This document shows positions 46,676 to 56,717 of a DNA stretch of 64,000 bases, in pieces. The translations under genes and the position numbers were made by a program. The notes under the pieces are model-generated. The model made no database searches. It had not been told where the DNA came from and worked only from the letters and a program-made list of their open reading frames with translations. The DNA comes from Linnemannia schmuckeri (lineage: Eukaryota > Mortierellomycota > Mortierellomycetes > Mortierellales > Mortierellaceae), in assembly GCA_029449235.1 (NCBI GenBank), contig JANATG010000001.1, positions 2,108,001-2,172,000 on the forward strand, given 5' to 3'. Each line of letters begins with the position of its first letter. The stretch's first letter is position 1.

Positions 46676-47080
46676 ATGTCAGCCACCAACGCTTCAGGAG
46701 GAATCGGCAAACCTAAGCCCATCGACAAGAAGCACCCTCTTTGGAAATCTAACCCAGAGCTCAAGCGGCTCCTCCATCTGCTTTCCAGCCAGATCCGGAG
46801 CGCCTACATCCGTGCCTCCTCCATCACCGACAGCTCGCCTACCTTTGAGCCCGTCTCTTATGCCTGCCAGATCGTCGCTGGAACCAATTACTATGTCAAG
46901 TTAAGGGTTACCCAGCATGGATGGTCTGGAAAGCACTGTGATGGTGGGGGCGATGGTAAGGAGTATTGCCATATCAGGATCTTTTACCAGCCCTGGACAA
47001 ACACGACCGCGTTGACTGGTATTTCTATCAGAAAGACCAAGAATGACCCATTCGAGTATGACATGCCTGTTCCTATTTAA
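46676..47080 (+). CDS. Stefin-type cystatin (cysteine protease inhibitor)
   Basis: A single-exon 134-residue protein with the cystatin fold signature: EPVSYACQIVAGTNYYVKLRV, where QIVAG (residues 65-69) is the QxVxG loop that plugs papain-type proteases. It has no signal peptide, so it is intracellular like stefins. A preceding helix (NPELKRLLHLLSSQIRSAYI) matches the cystatin alpha helix. The N-terminal trunk Gly may be in SGGIGKPKP. C-terminal strands (HIRIFYQPWTNTTALTGISI) complete the sheet; the second hairpin has Pro-Trp, as in many cystatins. Two Cys near CDGG and YCHI could pair. Function is inferred from the family: inhibition of cathepsin-like proteases, own or foreign. Cystatins are uncommon in fungi as far as I know. 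Confidence 0.86.
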   Translation: MSATNASGGIGKPKPIDKKHPLWKSNPELKRLLHLLSSQIRSAYIRASSITDSSPTFEPVSYACQIVAGTNYYVKLRVTQHGWSGKHCDGGGDGKEYCHIRIFYQPWTNTTALTGISIRKTKNDPFEYDMPVPI

Positions 47081-47265
47081 GCAATTGCTTCCAGCCAACT
47101 CGCTCTCGCTACAACTTCCGTTCCACAAGAACATATAAACACATACACAAGCACGTCGAAATAAACGCATGCAAAAACATGCAATCAAAACAAACAAACA
47201 AACACAATCACCGATATTGAATCAAATGAGGAATGGACGAGATACTGTTTATTCAGTAACTGAAA

Positions 47266-48120
47266 TTAGACCTTAGGAAGGGCAAGGGTACCCTTGGGTG
47301 CTGGTGTCCAGTCATCGTAGGCATTACCAGCAGCCTTGCGCGCCTCGTACTCGCGGTCCTCCTTCTCGCATTCCTCTTTGCTCAATACCTTCAGGATCTT
47401 GGCAGGGTTTCCACCAACAATGGTATACGAAGGCACATTCTTAGTCACAACACTTCCTGCTCCGACCGTGACGCCATCTCCAATAGTGACACCGGGGCAG
47501 ATAATAGCCCCACCGCCGATCCAGACATCGTTTCCAATCACAATGGGCATCCCAAACTCGACACCCTTAGACCGGGTCAAAGGGTTAACAGGATGTGCGG
47601 CACAGAAGAGTTGGACGTTGGGGGCAAAGAAAGCATTATCACCGATCGTGACCTTGCCACAGTCAAGAATCACACAGTTGAAGTTCATATAGACGTTTTC
47701 GCCCAACGTGATGTTGCATCCATAGTCGGCCTGGAAGGGAGGCTCGATCCAACAGCCCTTTCCGATACGGCCGCGGGTCATCGTGTGAAGGAGGGCCCGG
47801 CGTTTGAGGATCCCCTCGGGGGTAGCTTGGGTGGAGTTGTAGACCTGCATCAATTCACGGACACGGTGGCGTTCGAGGACCAGGAGCTCGTCCGCGGGGT
47901 TGTAAACTTTTGCGTCGAGCATGCGTTGCTTATGGGTGTGGTCGAGGTCGAGACGGACGGGGGAAAAGTTATATTCGGTCTCGAGCTTGGCAGCGTACTC
48001 CTCGACCGACATGTTATTGATGGAGGGAGATTCCTCGGCCAGATTGGTAGTGGGCTTGATGGTGGTGGCAGTGGGGATGACGCATTCTGCGGTCTCGATG
48101 TTGACAGTGGAGTTGGTCAT
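47266..48120 (-). CDS. Maltose/galactoside O-acetyltransferase-like enzyme (hexapeptide repeat)
   Basis: A 284-residue single-exon protein of the NodL/LacA/Maa family, acetyl-CoA dependent enzymes that acetylate sugars. The Maa N-terminal helical domain is present (KQRMLDAKVYNPADELLVLERHR...). The left-handed beta helix follows: IEPPFQADYGCNITLGENVY, ILDCGKVTIGDNAFFAPNVQ, catalytic His in FCAAHPVNP, then IVIGNDVWIGGGAIICPGVT and TIGDGVTVGAGSVVTKNVPS, ending VGGNPAKILKVL. It has about 75 residues more at the N-terminus than the bacterial enzymes. The ATG at 48120 (MTNSTVNIE) is the first ATG in the open frame. The substrate in this fungus is unknown. Confidence 0.92.
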   Translation of the reverse strand: MTNSTVNIETAECVIPTATTIKPTTNLAEESPSINNMSVEEYAAKLETEYNFSPVRLDLDHTHKQRMLDAKVYNPADELLVLERHRVRELMQVYNSTQATPEGILKRRALLHTMTRGRIGKGCWIEPPFQADYGCNITLGENVYMNFNCVILDCGKVTIGDNAFFAPNVQLFCAAHPVNPLTRSKGVEFGMPIVIGNDVWIGGGAIICPGVTIGDGVTVGAGSVVTKNVPSYTIVGGNPAKILKVLSKEECEKEDREYEARKAAGNAYDDWTPAPKGTLALPKV

Positions 48121-51100
48121 GACTGATGTAATGGGAATAGTAAGGGTATGTGAGATGAAAGAGCAATGGGTTTGTGTTTGAGTGAATATAAGCAAAAGTA
48201 GGGGTGAGGAGGAAAGAAAGGGCCGTTTTTATCTTTCTATCGAACAGCCTGAGGGGCGGTTTGTGCAACAGAGTTCAGCTCGGCGTAGAAAGCGAACGCC
48301 CACTGGAGGGAAGGTGTCCATCATCCATCGAACCCAAGAATAGATACCATTCGACGCTAAAACCTGCCTTTCTGTTGTCAAATAGACATAAACAAGGCAA
48401 AGAAAGGAAAACTGCGCAGAATACACAAAGGAAAGAAAGAAGGAAACCCGGGAAACAGGGTCTTACAGGCATCTGAACACTTGAACAATTGAACTGGTAA
48501 TATTGTCATATAATTGTCCGATCGGGCTCTGTAAAGATAGCCTTTCTCCGGCTAACAAACCCCCAGGATGCGCCAACGATCTGCCACGTCTCATCTAATG
48601 ACAGGGGTAGATGAGTGGGAATGAAAAAAAGTAGACACGTAGAAAAAACACTTTCATAGTTCCAAATGATTACTGTGAAGAGAAGAGAGAGTGACAGGAA
48701 TAGGGATCAATTAGAGTCGCATGCATGAGTCTAATGGCTTTCGGGGTTCTTGGGTGAGATGCTAAGTTGGTCTCCTCAGAGGTTGCTGTAGAGGAAGGGA
48801 TTACTAATGATCTTGGCCAGGGGCACACGGCGTAAAGAAATTACTTGCAAATGAACTCTTAATCCCAATGGTTGTCAGGTAAGGATCCGTTGTCAACACT
48901 CCATTGGAGCAAAACAACAGCGCCCACCAATTCTATTCCATTTCTACCTTGTAACTTCCAAATGGCGACCTAATTGATTCTGCAACGGCAACTGGGATCT
49001 GGGTGTACAAAGATATCTGTTTGAGCAGATGCACATGCGTTTCATGGGTAATGTGTTGCAGCCTCCAGCTCTGGCTCACTGGCTCATCCCCCTAAACACT
49101 CGATCGGCACACTCAAGCAACTTGATATGTATTTAAAACGACGACAACAACAACAATAATAGCAACACAACAACAGCAACAGCAACGACAAAAAGCCGCT
49201 TGACAAAGCTCCTGTTTGCAATTACAAACAGCTGCCATATCGCCATGTTCTATCTCTCACTCATTCACGTACCCGTAGAGGCTCCTCTTCATTTCGTGCT
49301 ATGCCCCTGTGGGCTCATCATACACACAACTGCATGATATGAGACGCTTCTTCTTCCCTTCTTCCTAGCTTCCTCAACTATTGCTAGATGACCTCCATCT
49401 ACCTGCCAGGCCAGACCCTGACTGAATAATGAGCTTGCAGAACTGTCAGGCCCACCTCTCTTCTCCTCCTCCTCCTCCTCCTCCTCTCCTTCTTTTTCTT
49501 CTTCTTCTTCTTCTTCTTCTTCTTCTTCTCTTCTCCTCTGCGCGGAGTCTCATTCACGTTTGGGCAAAGCTGCTGTGCTGTTTTGCTGTTTGCTATTTTG
49601 TTGTGTTGTGAGCCGCTTCACGTCAATAGGTGCTTCTCCTAAATAGCTGTGTGCACACCTGTTTTTCGAATACTTTTTTCTGCTGAGCAACATGGGTCAT
49701 TGTAATCAACTGAGGGAACCATGGGGGGGTCCCGAAAGAGAGAAAAAAAAGACGACTCTGAGAGGGTAAGAATTTCTATCGTTCATCCCTTCTTTACTCC
49801 CGTCTCTCTCTCCCTCTATTCTCGGTGTATGTGAAAATGATTATTGCTGTTGCATCGATTCGAAAATAGATTTTAAGGCTTACTTAGGAAGAGGCGAAAA
49901 AAGGGATGTCGTTTCTAGCTCATGCGGAAGAACATGTTGGAGCAGGGTAATCATACTCAAAACGTCAAAAACGAGAGAGAGAGAGAGGGAAAGGGAGAGG
50001 GAAAGAGAGACAAGGGGGAGCCATTGGGGATGATGGCTCCTCGCTCACGCCACTCTCTGTTGGAGAGAAATAAAAAGGACTCCAAAATAAAGGGGTGCTC
50101 TGTTCCATCGTGGAACTGGGAATGCAATATGCCTCTCTCGTTATCTGTGGATCTGTACCTTAGAATGTCGCAAAACGCGGTATGTTATTTTTTATTATTG
50201 TTGCCAGACTGGCGTGCTTTTGACGAGCTAGGCATCTGGTTTAGGGTGTTCATGACGAGGAGGTTGTGTCAATGATGAACAAAGCGCGCGACGAAGGAAA
50301 TATGTCTATGGCGTATCATCCTTTCCCTTACGTCTTATCAAGATAGAGTTTACATATGTGGATGTCTGTCCTCTCCTTTCACTGTCTATCTGTCTGCAGA
50401 TACGCGTCAAGTCGCCTCCTGATATTTAGATCCTTGCTTGCATTGAATAGGGACGCCATTTGTCTGCCATTTTGATACAAACGACACCCAACGATGAGCG
50501 ACAACACCGATGAGGCTGAAGAAAGGAAGAGAGACGGGAAATAACAATAGGAAGAGTTGACACAGACGTAATCATCGTCCCATGTATCATTCATTCATCC
50601 TGCGGTGCGCATTTTTTCTTCTTGTCTGTTTTGTTTTGCAGTATGGTTGTGTCCCCGTGTTTTCTATTATCTTTTCTTTGCTTTGGTAGCAAAGCTCGGC
50701 AACTGTGGGAAAGGAGGATACCAAAGGAAAGAAGAAATGACAATAATGCTGTGTGCTACCTCCATTTTCCATATGTCATTCGCCTGGCCGGCTGGCTGGC
50801 TGTGTCAGCTTTTCCTTTTGTTTACTTTGACGGTAACCATGTCGATTGTTCCAAGAGCTGATTTCCCGCGACCCCCTTTTTGCTTTTTTTCATCTTTTTT
50901 TTTGGGTTTCCTCCTCCTGCTCTCTTCTTTCTCCTGCATGGTTTACCCGTTCAATGGAAAATGATGAATGAGATGGATGGAAGGCCAGGCTGATTGTCTC
51001 AGCATCTGTTTTTGTGGGTTCCCGCCCCGCCTCCCATGCTTCATTTTGCTTTGAATATTGCGCTTTGTTGAGCCCCAGCCTGTGTCTTCTATGATACTGT

Positions 51101-51798
51101 TTTCTGTTTTCTGTTTGCTATTTGCTGTTGGTACGCGCTAAGCTCCTCCTCTCTGTTTCCCCTTTTCTAACGAGACGGACAGAAAGAAGAGTGCAAGCAG
51201 AGGTAACACAAACGAAACCCCTTGCTCCTTATTCGCTACTTCGGTGTATGCGATAGTGTTCTTTGCGTACCCGCTACGAGAAAAGAACAGGGAGACAGAA
51301 ACAGTAGCAGAGGGAGACATGGGAAGGGCGAGAACAATTAACTGTTAACAAATAGAAGTTTGTGCTTTTAGGAGTCAGGAAAGTACGGCCATCACACACA
51401 TAGAAAACCCATGGCCACACCAAGCCCCAACTTAACCCCACAACAGCCATACACCAGCCAACAATCAACCAATGCATACACTCTCTCACCCGAGGACATC
51501 TTTATTCAAGGTAGAAAGGAAATGTCTTGCGGGATGTGGGAATAAATAGCCAGCAACCGTGTGACCAATGCGTACGAACAGTACTTAAACGACGCGCAAT
51601 TTGCTCACCTCCTTTTTCTTTTCTTCCTTTTTTGCATTGTTCCACCAGACACTTTTCTACAGTTGAACAACAACGACAAACAGCCATCCATACCTAACTC
51701 AACTCAGCTTTACTCATAAGGCGCTCTTTGTACCCTTGACCTTGGCAAACAACACTCTCACTCAGTCCTACTTCTTCTTCCAGACTACAACAAAAACC
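48121..51798. other. 3.7-kb region without a recognisable gene
   Basis: I looked on both strands for conserved coding text, tRNA-like and snRNA-like sequences and found none. The stretch has long pyrimidine and purine tracts (49463-49540 CTC/CTT repeats; 49975-50010 GA-rich), short CAA-type repeats near 49140-49200, and many short T runs. It separates two genes pointing away from each other, so part must be promoter. It is the longest gene-free interval in the window. Confidence 0.5.
49463..49540. repeat. CTC then CTT microsatellite
   Basis: Consecutive CTC triplets pass through a short impure join into CTT triplets, a polypyrimidine tract of nearly 80 nt with all purines on the other strand. 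Confidence 0.9.
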
Positions 51799-52986
51799 AT
51801 GTCTACTCCCACCTGTAAGTGGACTTTAATTCTGCACCCTGTTCATCCAGGAATTGGGTTCACACATACCCAAACAATCCCTCCTTTGCTCACGCCCAAC
51901 TCTTCGTTTCCCTTCTTTCAAACTAGTTATCAACGTTGCGTCGTTGGTGCCAGACCAGCATCACTGCAACCTCAAACTTCGAGTCCTCTCCGTTGAGACC
52001 ATTGCAGAGACCATCCACCCCGAAAGTAAGCTTCCTTGCAAACCTTCTTCAACTTCTCCCACGCTTATCATTCTCCATCTTCATTTTTCAGTCTCAGCTA
52101 ACGGTCTCCATTTCTCATATGCTTATGTAGCTGGCAAGATAATTCAATCTGCAGAAGCTATTGTTGGAGACGACACCGCATGTATCTTACTCAACCTCAA
52201 AAATGGTAAGCTATTAAGCACTGGTTCTAATCTCACCACTCCTTCCAGGGCAGGAAGCCTTGAGCCTCCCTGCTCCTTTTCACTCCTCACATGGCTGACA
52301 GACCAAAAACCTTCCTCTGTTAACCCTATTTTGCATCACTGCATGTTTAAACTCTCTTTTACCCTCTAGACCAAGTCAACCTCCTGGCTCGCAATGCAAG
52401 TCTACGGATCCTCAACGCCAATGTTAACATGTATCGCGGATTTATGCGTCTAGAAGTCAACGAGGATGATGAAGGAAGCAACAGCAGCAGCAGCAACGGC
52501 GAATGGGAACATGAGCGACCTTCGATTACAGCCATCATGGACGAGGACGATGAGGACAACCAGAACAGTACATTGAGTCGAGATGGAGATAAGATGGTTG
52601 CAGCGACTACTTTGACCAGTGCCAACCATCCACGGAGTATAGTCGCTCAGGCGGCACATGCGGCAGCAGCACAAACAGGACAAGCAGCAGCAGCAGTATC
52701 TTCTTCTTCAGCGGCAAGGCCAGCAGGATTATCATTATACAATACCGGTGGAGTCATGACACCAGTTGTAGCAGTATCGTCGTCCATGCCAACAGGAACC
52801 ACCGCATCTGGGTCTTCCTTCAATTCCTTGGCATCCACAACGTCTTCATCATCGTCGTCGTCTTCGAGTAGAGATCAGATGGAGGTAGAGATGCGGTTGG
52901 GTACAGGAGGCAGCGTACCATTGATGGAATACTACCGCACCATTGAGTTCACCTATTTTTCGACGGTGGAGCCAGTTGGCCGCTAA
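51799..52986 (+). CDS. OB-fold single-stranded nucleic acid binding protein (SOSS-B/NABP-like)
   Basis: Four exons (51799-51814, 51927-52025, 52131-52205 and 52370-52986) give about 268 residues, all phases consistent. Exon 1 is only 16 coding bases (MSTPT). The OB fold runs INVASLVPDQHHCNLKLRVL, AEAIVGDDTACILLNLKNDQ, LARNASLRILNANVNMYRGF, MRLEVNE. The GDDTACI strand and the NANVNMYRGFMRL stretch match the SOSS-B and plant OB proteins that coat ssDNA at breaks. A long Ser/Ala/Gly-rich insert with acidic patches follows. The last residues (VPLMEYYRTIEFTYF) resemble the final strand of the plant homologues, as if the insert lies inside the OB fold's C-terminal part. Assignment to the SOSS-B group rather than another OB family is inference. 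Confidence 0.75.
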
Positions 52987-53100
52987 AAAACCGGTTGCCT
53001 TTCGCTCTTCCTTCCCTCCTTTTTCTCTTTCACTTCCACTACTCCTTTTTTGGGATGCATCTTACATTCAGGAGACGGGGATGAGTGGTGATAAGGAGAG

Positions 53101-53150
53101 AGGAGAGGAGGAGGAGGAGGAGGAGGAGGTGGTGGTGGTGGTGGTGGTGG
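53101..53150. repeat. GAG then GTG microsatellite
   Basis: AGGAGAGGAG leads into pure GAG triplets and then GTG triplets about 120 bp past the OB-fold stop codon. The strand is almost only G, A and T with high G density. Confidence 0.88.
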
Positions 53151-55006
53151 AATGGAGAAGGAGTAAGAGAGGGGGGTGGGATGGAACACTGACAAAAACA
53201 AGGACGATAGTGATGGACTTGCAGTCAGCGACGAAGGAGGACGAATACCAATGCGAAAGATGTACAGAGAAACACGCAGGAAAAAGAACAAAAGAGACGA
53301 GGAAGAGGAGCATATTCCATCTAAAGGAGAACACTTTTTTTTTGTTTCGTAAGGGGGCTTATTCTTCTCCTTTCTTCTTTTTCACGGAGACAGCTTTTTC
53401 TCACTCCTCCCATTTTCACTGGTGCTGCCATGTCTGCAGCTTAGTGTCAATCTCTTTTTCTTTTTTTTCATATACATCTACACTTTTGCATCAGGGCCAT
53501 AGATGCACCCCATTTCAGACAAGAGTCATCCTTTTTGTGTACGAGTAGCGACAGAAGGCAAATAAATAATCCATGCATTTATTCATTTACTAGAAGCACA
53601 TTGGCGAGATAGTGATGTGTAAGTTGGACGTCGCGATCCTTCTAAGACGTAAAAAAAAATCACGAACTGATAGTATTTATCTCTCCTCATTTTTTTTATG
53701 ATGCTCTGTACTTGTAACATGCTCCCAAACTCAGGAACAAGGATCCGAGATATTAAGCACAAAAAAAGAGGAGTTGGAGGCGGAGCACAAGGGGAGGAAG
53801 TTAGGAGGAAAGGGAGTGAGGAAGTAGACAAGCATTGTTGGGGTTATGGTATAGTCGCATTTTTTATTTCGCAACATTCGATTTGGTAAACTTCTCTCCT
53901 AATTGTTCCTAGGAAGTTCGCTTCTTACGGGAGGAAATGGTATGAAGGGGGCTCTCACAAGCATTTTCTTTGTCATCACATCTAAGCAAAGGGGAAGGGA
54001 ATTGTGAATGAGTCCAGTTTTTGAAGTTGTGACGGTAGAAAGAAAAAAAAAAAGTGCCAACGTTCCAGTCAGAGAGCTAGAGTATCTGGTTGTAAGTTAG
54101 ACTGTTTGTCTTCATAAAACTCGTAGTTGCGAGCCATTCACAAATTCTAGGGGAGGAGATGAAGGGGGTTGGTTGGCAGAGAGCGAGACAGATAGAGGGT
54201 TTTGATCTTTAATCAGTGGATGATCGTCCCTGGATTTATTTCTGATCTCAAACTTGACGTGTGGAGATCGAGAGAGAGTTCTCAAAAAAGGTCTACCGAG
54301 AATGAACAAACCTATTGGGGGGAGAGGTAGGGTCATGGTTGGATCATGCCTGGCTCTGCAATTATGCTTATCTGAAATAGGCGTCTTTTGTTGATGAAGC
54401 ATGCAGCATAGAGTAACGCTTTCGTCAGTGTCATTCATGTCTTTGATTGAGACGTAAAAAAAGAAAGACTTCCTTTCCAACGGCAACAAAACAAGATAGC
54501 GTCTTTATTTATGGAGGAATGTCGTTTACTCATGACGAAGTGAGCGGTTGTTGCATCTTGGGAATAATGGGCAAAAGTGCAGCCACCCTCTCGACAACAC
54601 CTTCCTTTCCCTTCATTCTAACGCCCAGGCCATGACGGTAATGTTTATTTTTTTTTTTGTTCTTCGGAGCGAACAATGGCCCTGTTGTTGTTTGACCATG
54701 ACCTCACCCTCTCATCACACTATTGTGCTTCCTTCCCAGTAAAAAAAAAACAGGATAGTCGATTAAAGTTTTTGTTGAATTAGTGTGTGGAGCATGCATT
54801 AGAATTACATCTGTGACATCATTTGCTTCTCCCTATGCTTGACCAGTTGGAGAAAGGTGTTGAAAGTGAGAGCACTGCACCAAGATATGCAATGGATAGA
54901 CAGGGCATGACGGACACGGTCCTCACTCTTTAGCCTTTACATCATCATCATTCTTATTATCAACCTCACGCTATTAACTAGCTAGGGATATCCTAGTTTC
55001 CTGGAT

Positions 55007-55014
55007 GTATAAAA
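55007..55014 (+). promoter_or_regulatory. TATA box of the DUF4203 gene
   Basis: TATAAAAG lies 111 bp before the start codon at 55125 and is followed by a pyrimidine-rich leader. An in-frame ATG overlaps it (55005), but it would sit upstream of transcription start. Confidence 0.55.
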
Positions 55015-55124
55015 GGAACCGACCCTGGCTTTTTTTTTTCTCTTCATTCTCAACTTCACTTTCATTCAACAACAATCTCCTCATCTCCTTCGTCCACCAG
55101 AACCACCATAACTACCAAAGAACA

Positions 55125-56003
55125 ATGTCCTCTATCACAGCAGTGTCGCCTCGCGCGGGGTCCATGATGCGTTGTGCACCCATCTACATACTCATGTTCC
55201 TCTCGACCCTTATCAACATCTTCACTGCCCAAGCAGCGCCCGTCGGCGGTGACAGAAACGGCGATGCCATCGACAAAGCTCGTGCCGGGCCCTATAACCT
55301 TTCTGTCCAAGCCGGTATCGCGGGTGCGATCCTAATTATCACTGGTCTCATCCTCTGCTTCTTTGGTATCCGCTTCTTCCGCGTCTGCATGTTCTTGATC
55401 GGTTTTTACTTCCTTGGCAATATCTCCTACATCGGCATGGCCAACGGCGGTGTCACCTCGCAAACAATTCTCCTCATCGTCTCGATCGTGGTCGGTATCG
55501 TGGGAGGGCTCCTCCTCGTCTGCTGCTCTCGTCTCGGTGTCGCCGTCCTCGGTGCTCTGGCATTGTACTCCTTGGGTCTCTGGTTCTTGGGCTGGAGGTC
55601 TGGCGGTGTGATCACCTCGAGCGTCGGTCGCGGCATTTTCTTGGCAATTCTCGTCATCATCGGTTTCATCATCGGCTTTGTTCGTGAACACGAGACTGTC
55701 ATTGTTGGCTCGGCCATCTTGGGCGCCTATGCGTTCGTTGCCGGTGTCGATCTCTATGCTCGCACGGGTTTCATCCAGCAGACCGATTCGTTCATCAACT
55801 CCAAGAGCAACCTTGACCGTCGCGTTGGGGCTGTCTCTGGTGAACAGATTGCTTTGTTGGTGACCTTTATTGTTTTGGCCATTATTGGTATGGCTGTCCA
55901 GTTCCGTATGTGGGGCCGTCGTACCTTCCGCCCTGCTCGCAGCAACGTCGTTTATACTGAGAAGCCTTCTCGTTTTGGAGGTTATTTCCGTCGTCGCCAC
56001 TAA
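55125..56003 (+). CDS. TMEM198-like DUF4203 multi-pass membrane protein
   Basis: A single-exon 292-residue membrane protein. An N-terminal hydrophobic segment (APIYILMFLSTLINIFTAQA) with AQA-A looks like a cleaved signal peptide. A lumenal loop and then seven or so hydrophobic helices follow: VQAGIAGAILIITGLILCFF, CMFLIGFYFLGNISYIG, LIVSIVVGIVGGLLLVCC, VAVLGALALYSLGLWFLG, GIFLAILVIIGFIIGFV, VIVGSAILGAYAFVAGVDLY and IALLVTFIVLAIIGMAVQF. The Gly-rich helices and the FGIRFFR and GSAILGAYAFVAGVD phrases match DUF4203 (TMEM198/TM7SF3). The tail is basic (RTFRPARSN...FRRRH). The molecular role in fungi is unknown. Codon use is strongly biased to GTC/GCC/ATC, suggesting high expression, and the gene has a good TATA box. 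Confidence 0.85.
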   Translation: MSSITAVSPRAGSMMRCAPIYILMFLSTLINIFTAQAAPVGGDRNGDAIDKARAGPYNLSVQAGIAGAILIITGLILCFFGIRFFRVCMFLIGFYFLGNISYIGMANGGVTSQTILLIVSIVVGIVGGLLLVCCSRLGVAVLGALALYSLGLWFLGWRSGGVITSSVGRGIFLAILVIIGFIIGFVREHETVIVGSAILGAYAFVAGVDLYARTGFIQQTDSFINSKSNLDRRVGAVSGEQIALLVTFIVLAIIGMAVQFRMWGRRTFRPARSNVVYTEKPSRFGGYFRRRH

Positions 56004-56717
56004 ATAACGGCTTTTTCATGACCTTTATTTTTTTCACGACAAATCCGCACACACTCATATATTCACACACATAACCATTTATCGTTGTAATCTCTAATAC
56101 CAACAGCTGTATGTATCAATATTATTCTTACTCGTAATAAACACGAACACACGAACATAAAACAGCCTTGCGCAACTGAATGAGCCAAATCAGCTTGAGA
56201 ATGTTTTTGTAGCTTACAATCATTGATATGTTACCTAGCGATGAACACGAGCTAGTAGAAGGCAGACCGGCCCCTCCTTGCCTTTGACTCGTGGCACCTA
56301 ATGATTGTGTGGTGATAATGATGCATGAATCCATAAGATGGGGAGCCAAGTGAAACTTACCCAGCCAAATTCATTGGCAATAATTTTTTCTCGACTGTTC
56401 CGCCGGTTGAAGAGTGATAATGCGGTCGTACATCGACCTCACTTCCCTTTTTTTTTTTTTTTTTTTTTTTGTTCCACCGCTTTTCCCTTTTCCCTTTTCT
56501 TGTTTTGTTACTTGTTTATCTTTGAGCGACTTACCCACGGCACACCCACTCTCCTACTGTTTTCTTTCTTGACTCCTTTCCATCCTCTCCGACTCTCCCA
56601 CGCCTTTTCTCTCTCTCTCTTTTCTTTCTAACCGTGCCACCTCATCCATCCTTTTAACTCATCATATCCATCGACACATTCACAGGCACTGATTCAAAAC
56701 AACACCAAGAAACATAG
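56004..56717. other. Intergenic region with a poly(T) run
   Basis: No gene is seen. It contains T23 at 56448-56470 and a long CT-rich leader before the next start codon. Confidence 0.5.

Larger units (their letters stand above)
52987..55124. other. Intergenic region, 2.1 kb
   Basis: No gene is recognised. It contains a GAG/GTG repeat in the presumed 3' UTR of the OB-fold gene and, near its right end, the TATA box of the next gene. Confidence 0.45.

Noticed and set aside
48121..48195. N-terminal extension of the acetyltransferase to 48195
   Set aside because: It would need a TTG start; no ATG lies upstream of 48120 in this frame, and the extra residues show no family match.
49463..49540. CRISPR-like or clustered repeat array
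   Set aside because: It is a simple trinucleotide microsatellite without spacers, and the genome is eukaryotic.
55005..55124. Upstream in-frame ATG extending the DUF4203 protein by 40 residues
   Set aside because: It overlaps the TATA box (TATAAAAG), so it would lie upstream of transcription start; starting at 55125 also puts the hydrophobic segment in a signal-peptide position.
55332..56000. A 222-codon open frame antisense to the DUF4203 gene
   Set aside because: It is composed of Asp/Glu/Thr-rich text created by the strong GTC/GCC codon bias of the sense strand. It has no domain-like order, while the sense protein is a clear multi-pass membrane protein.
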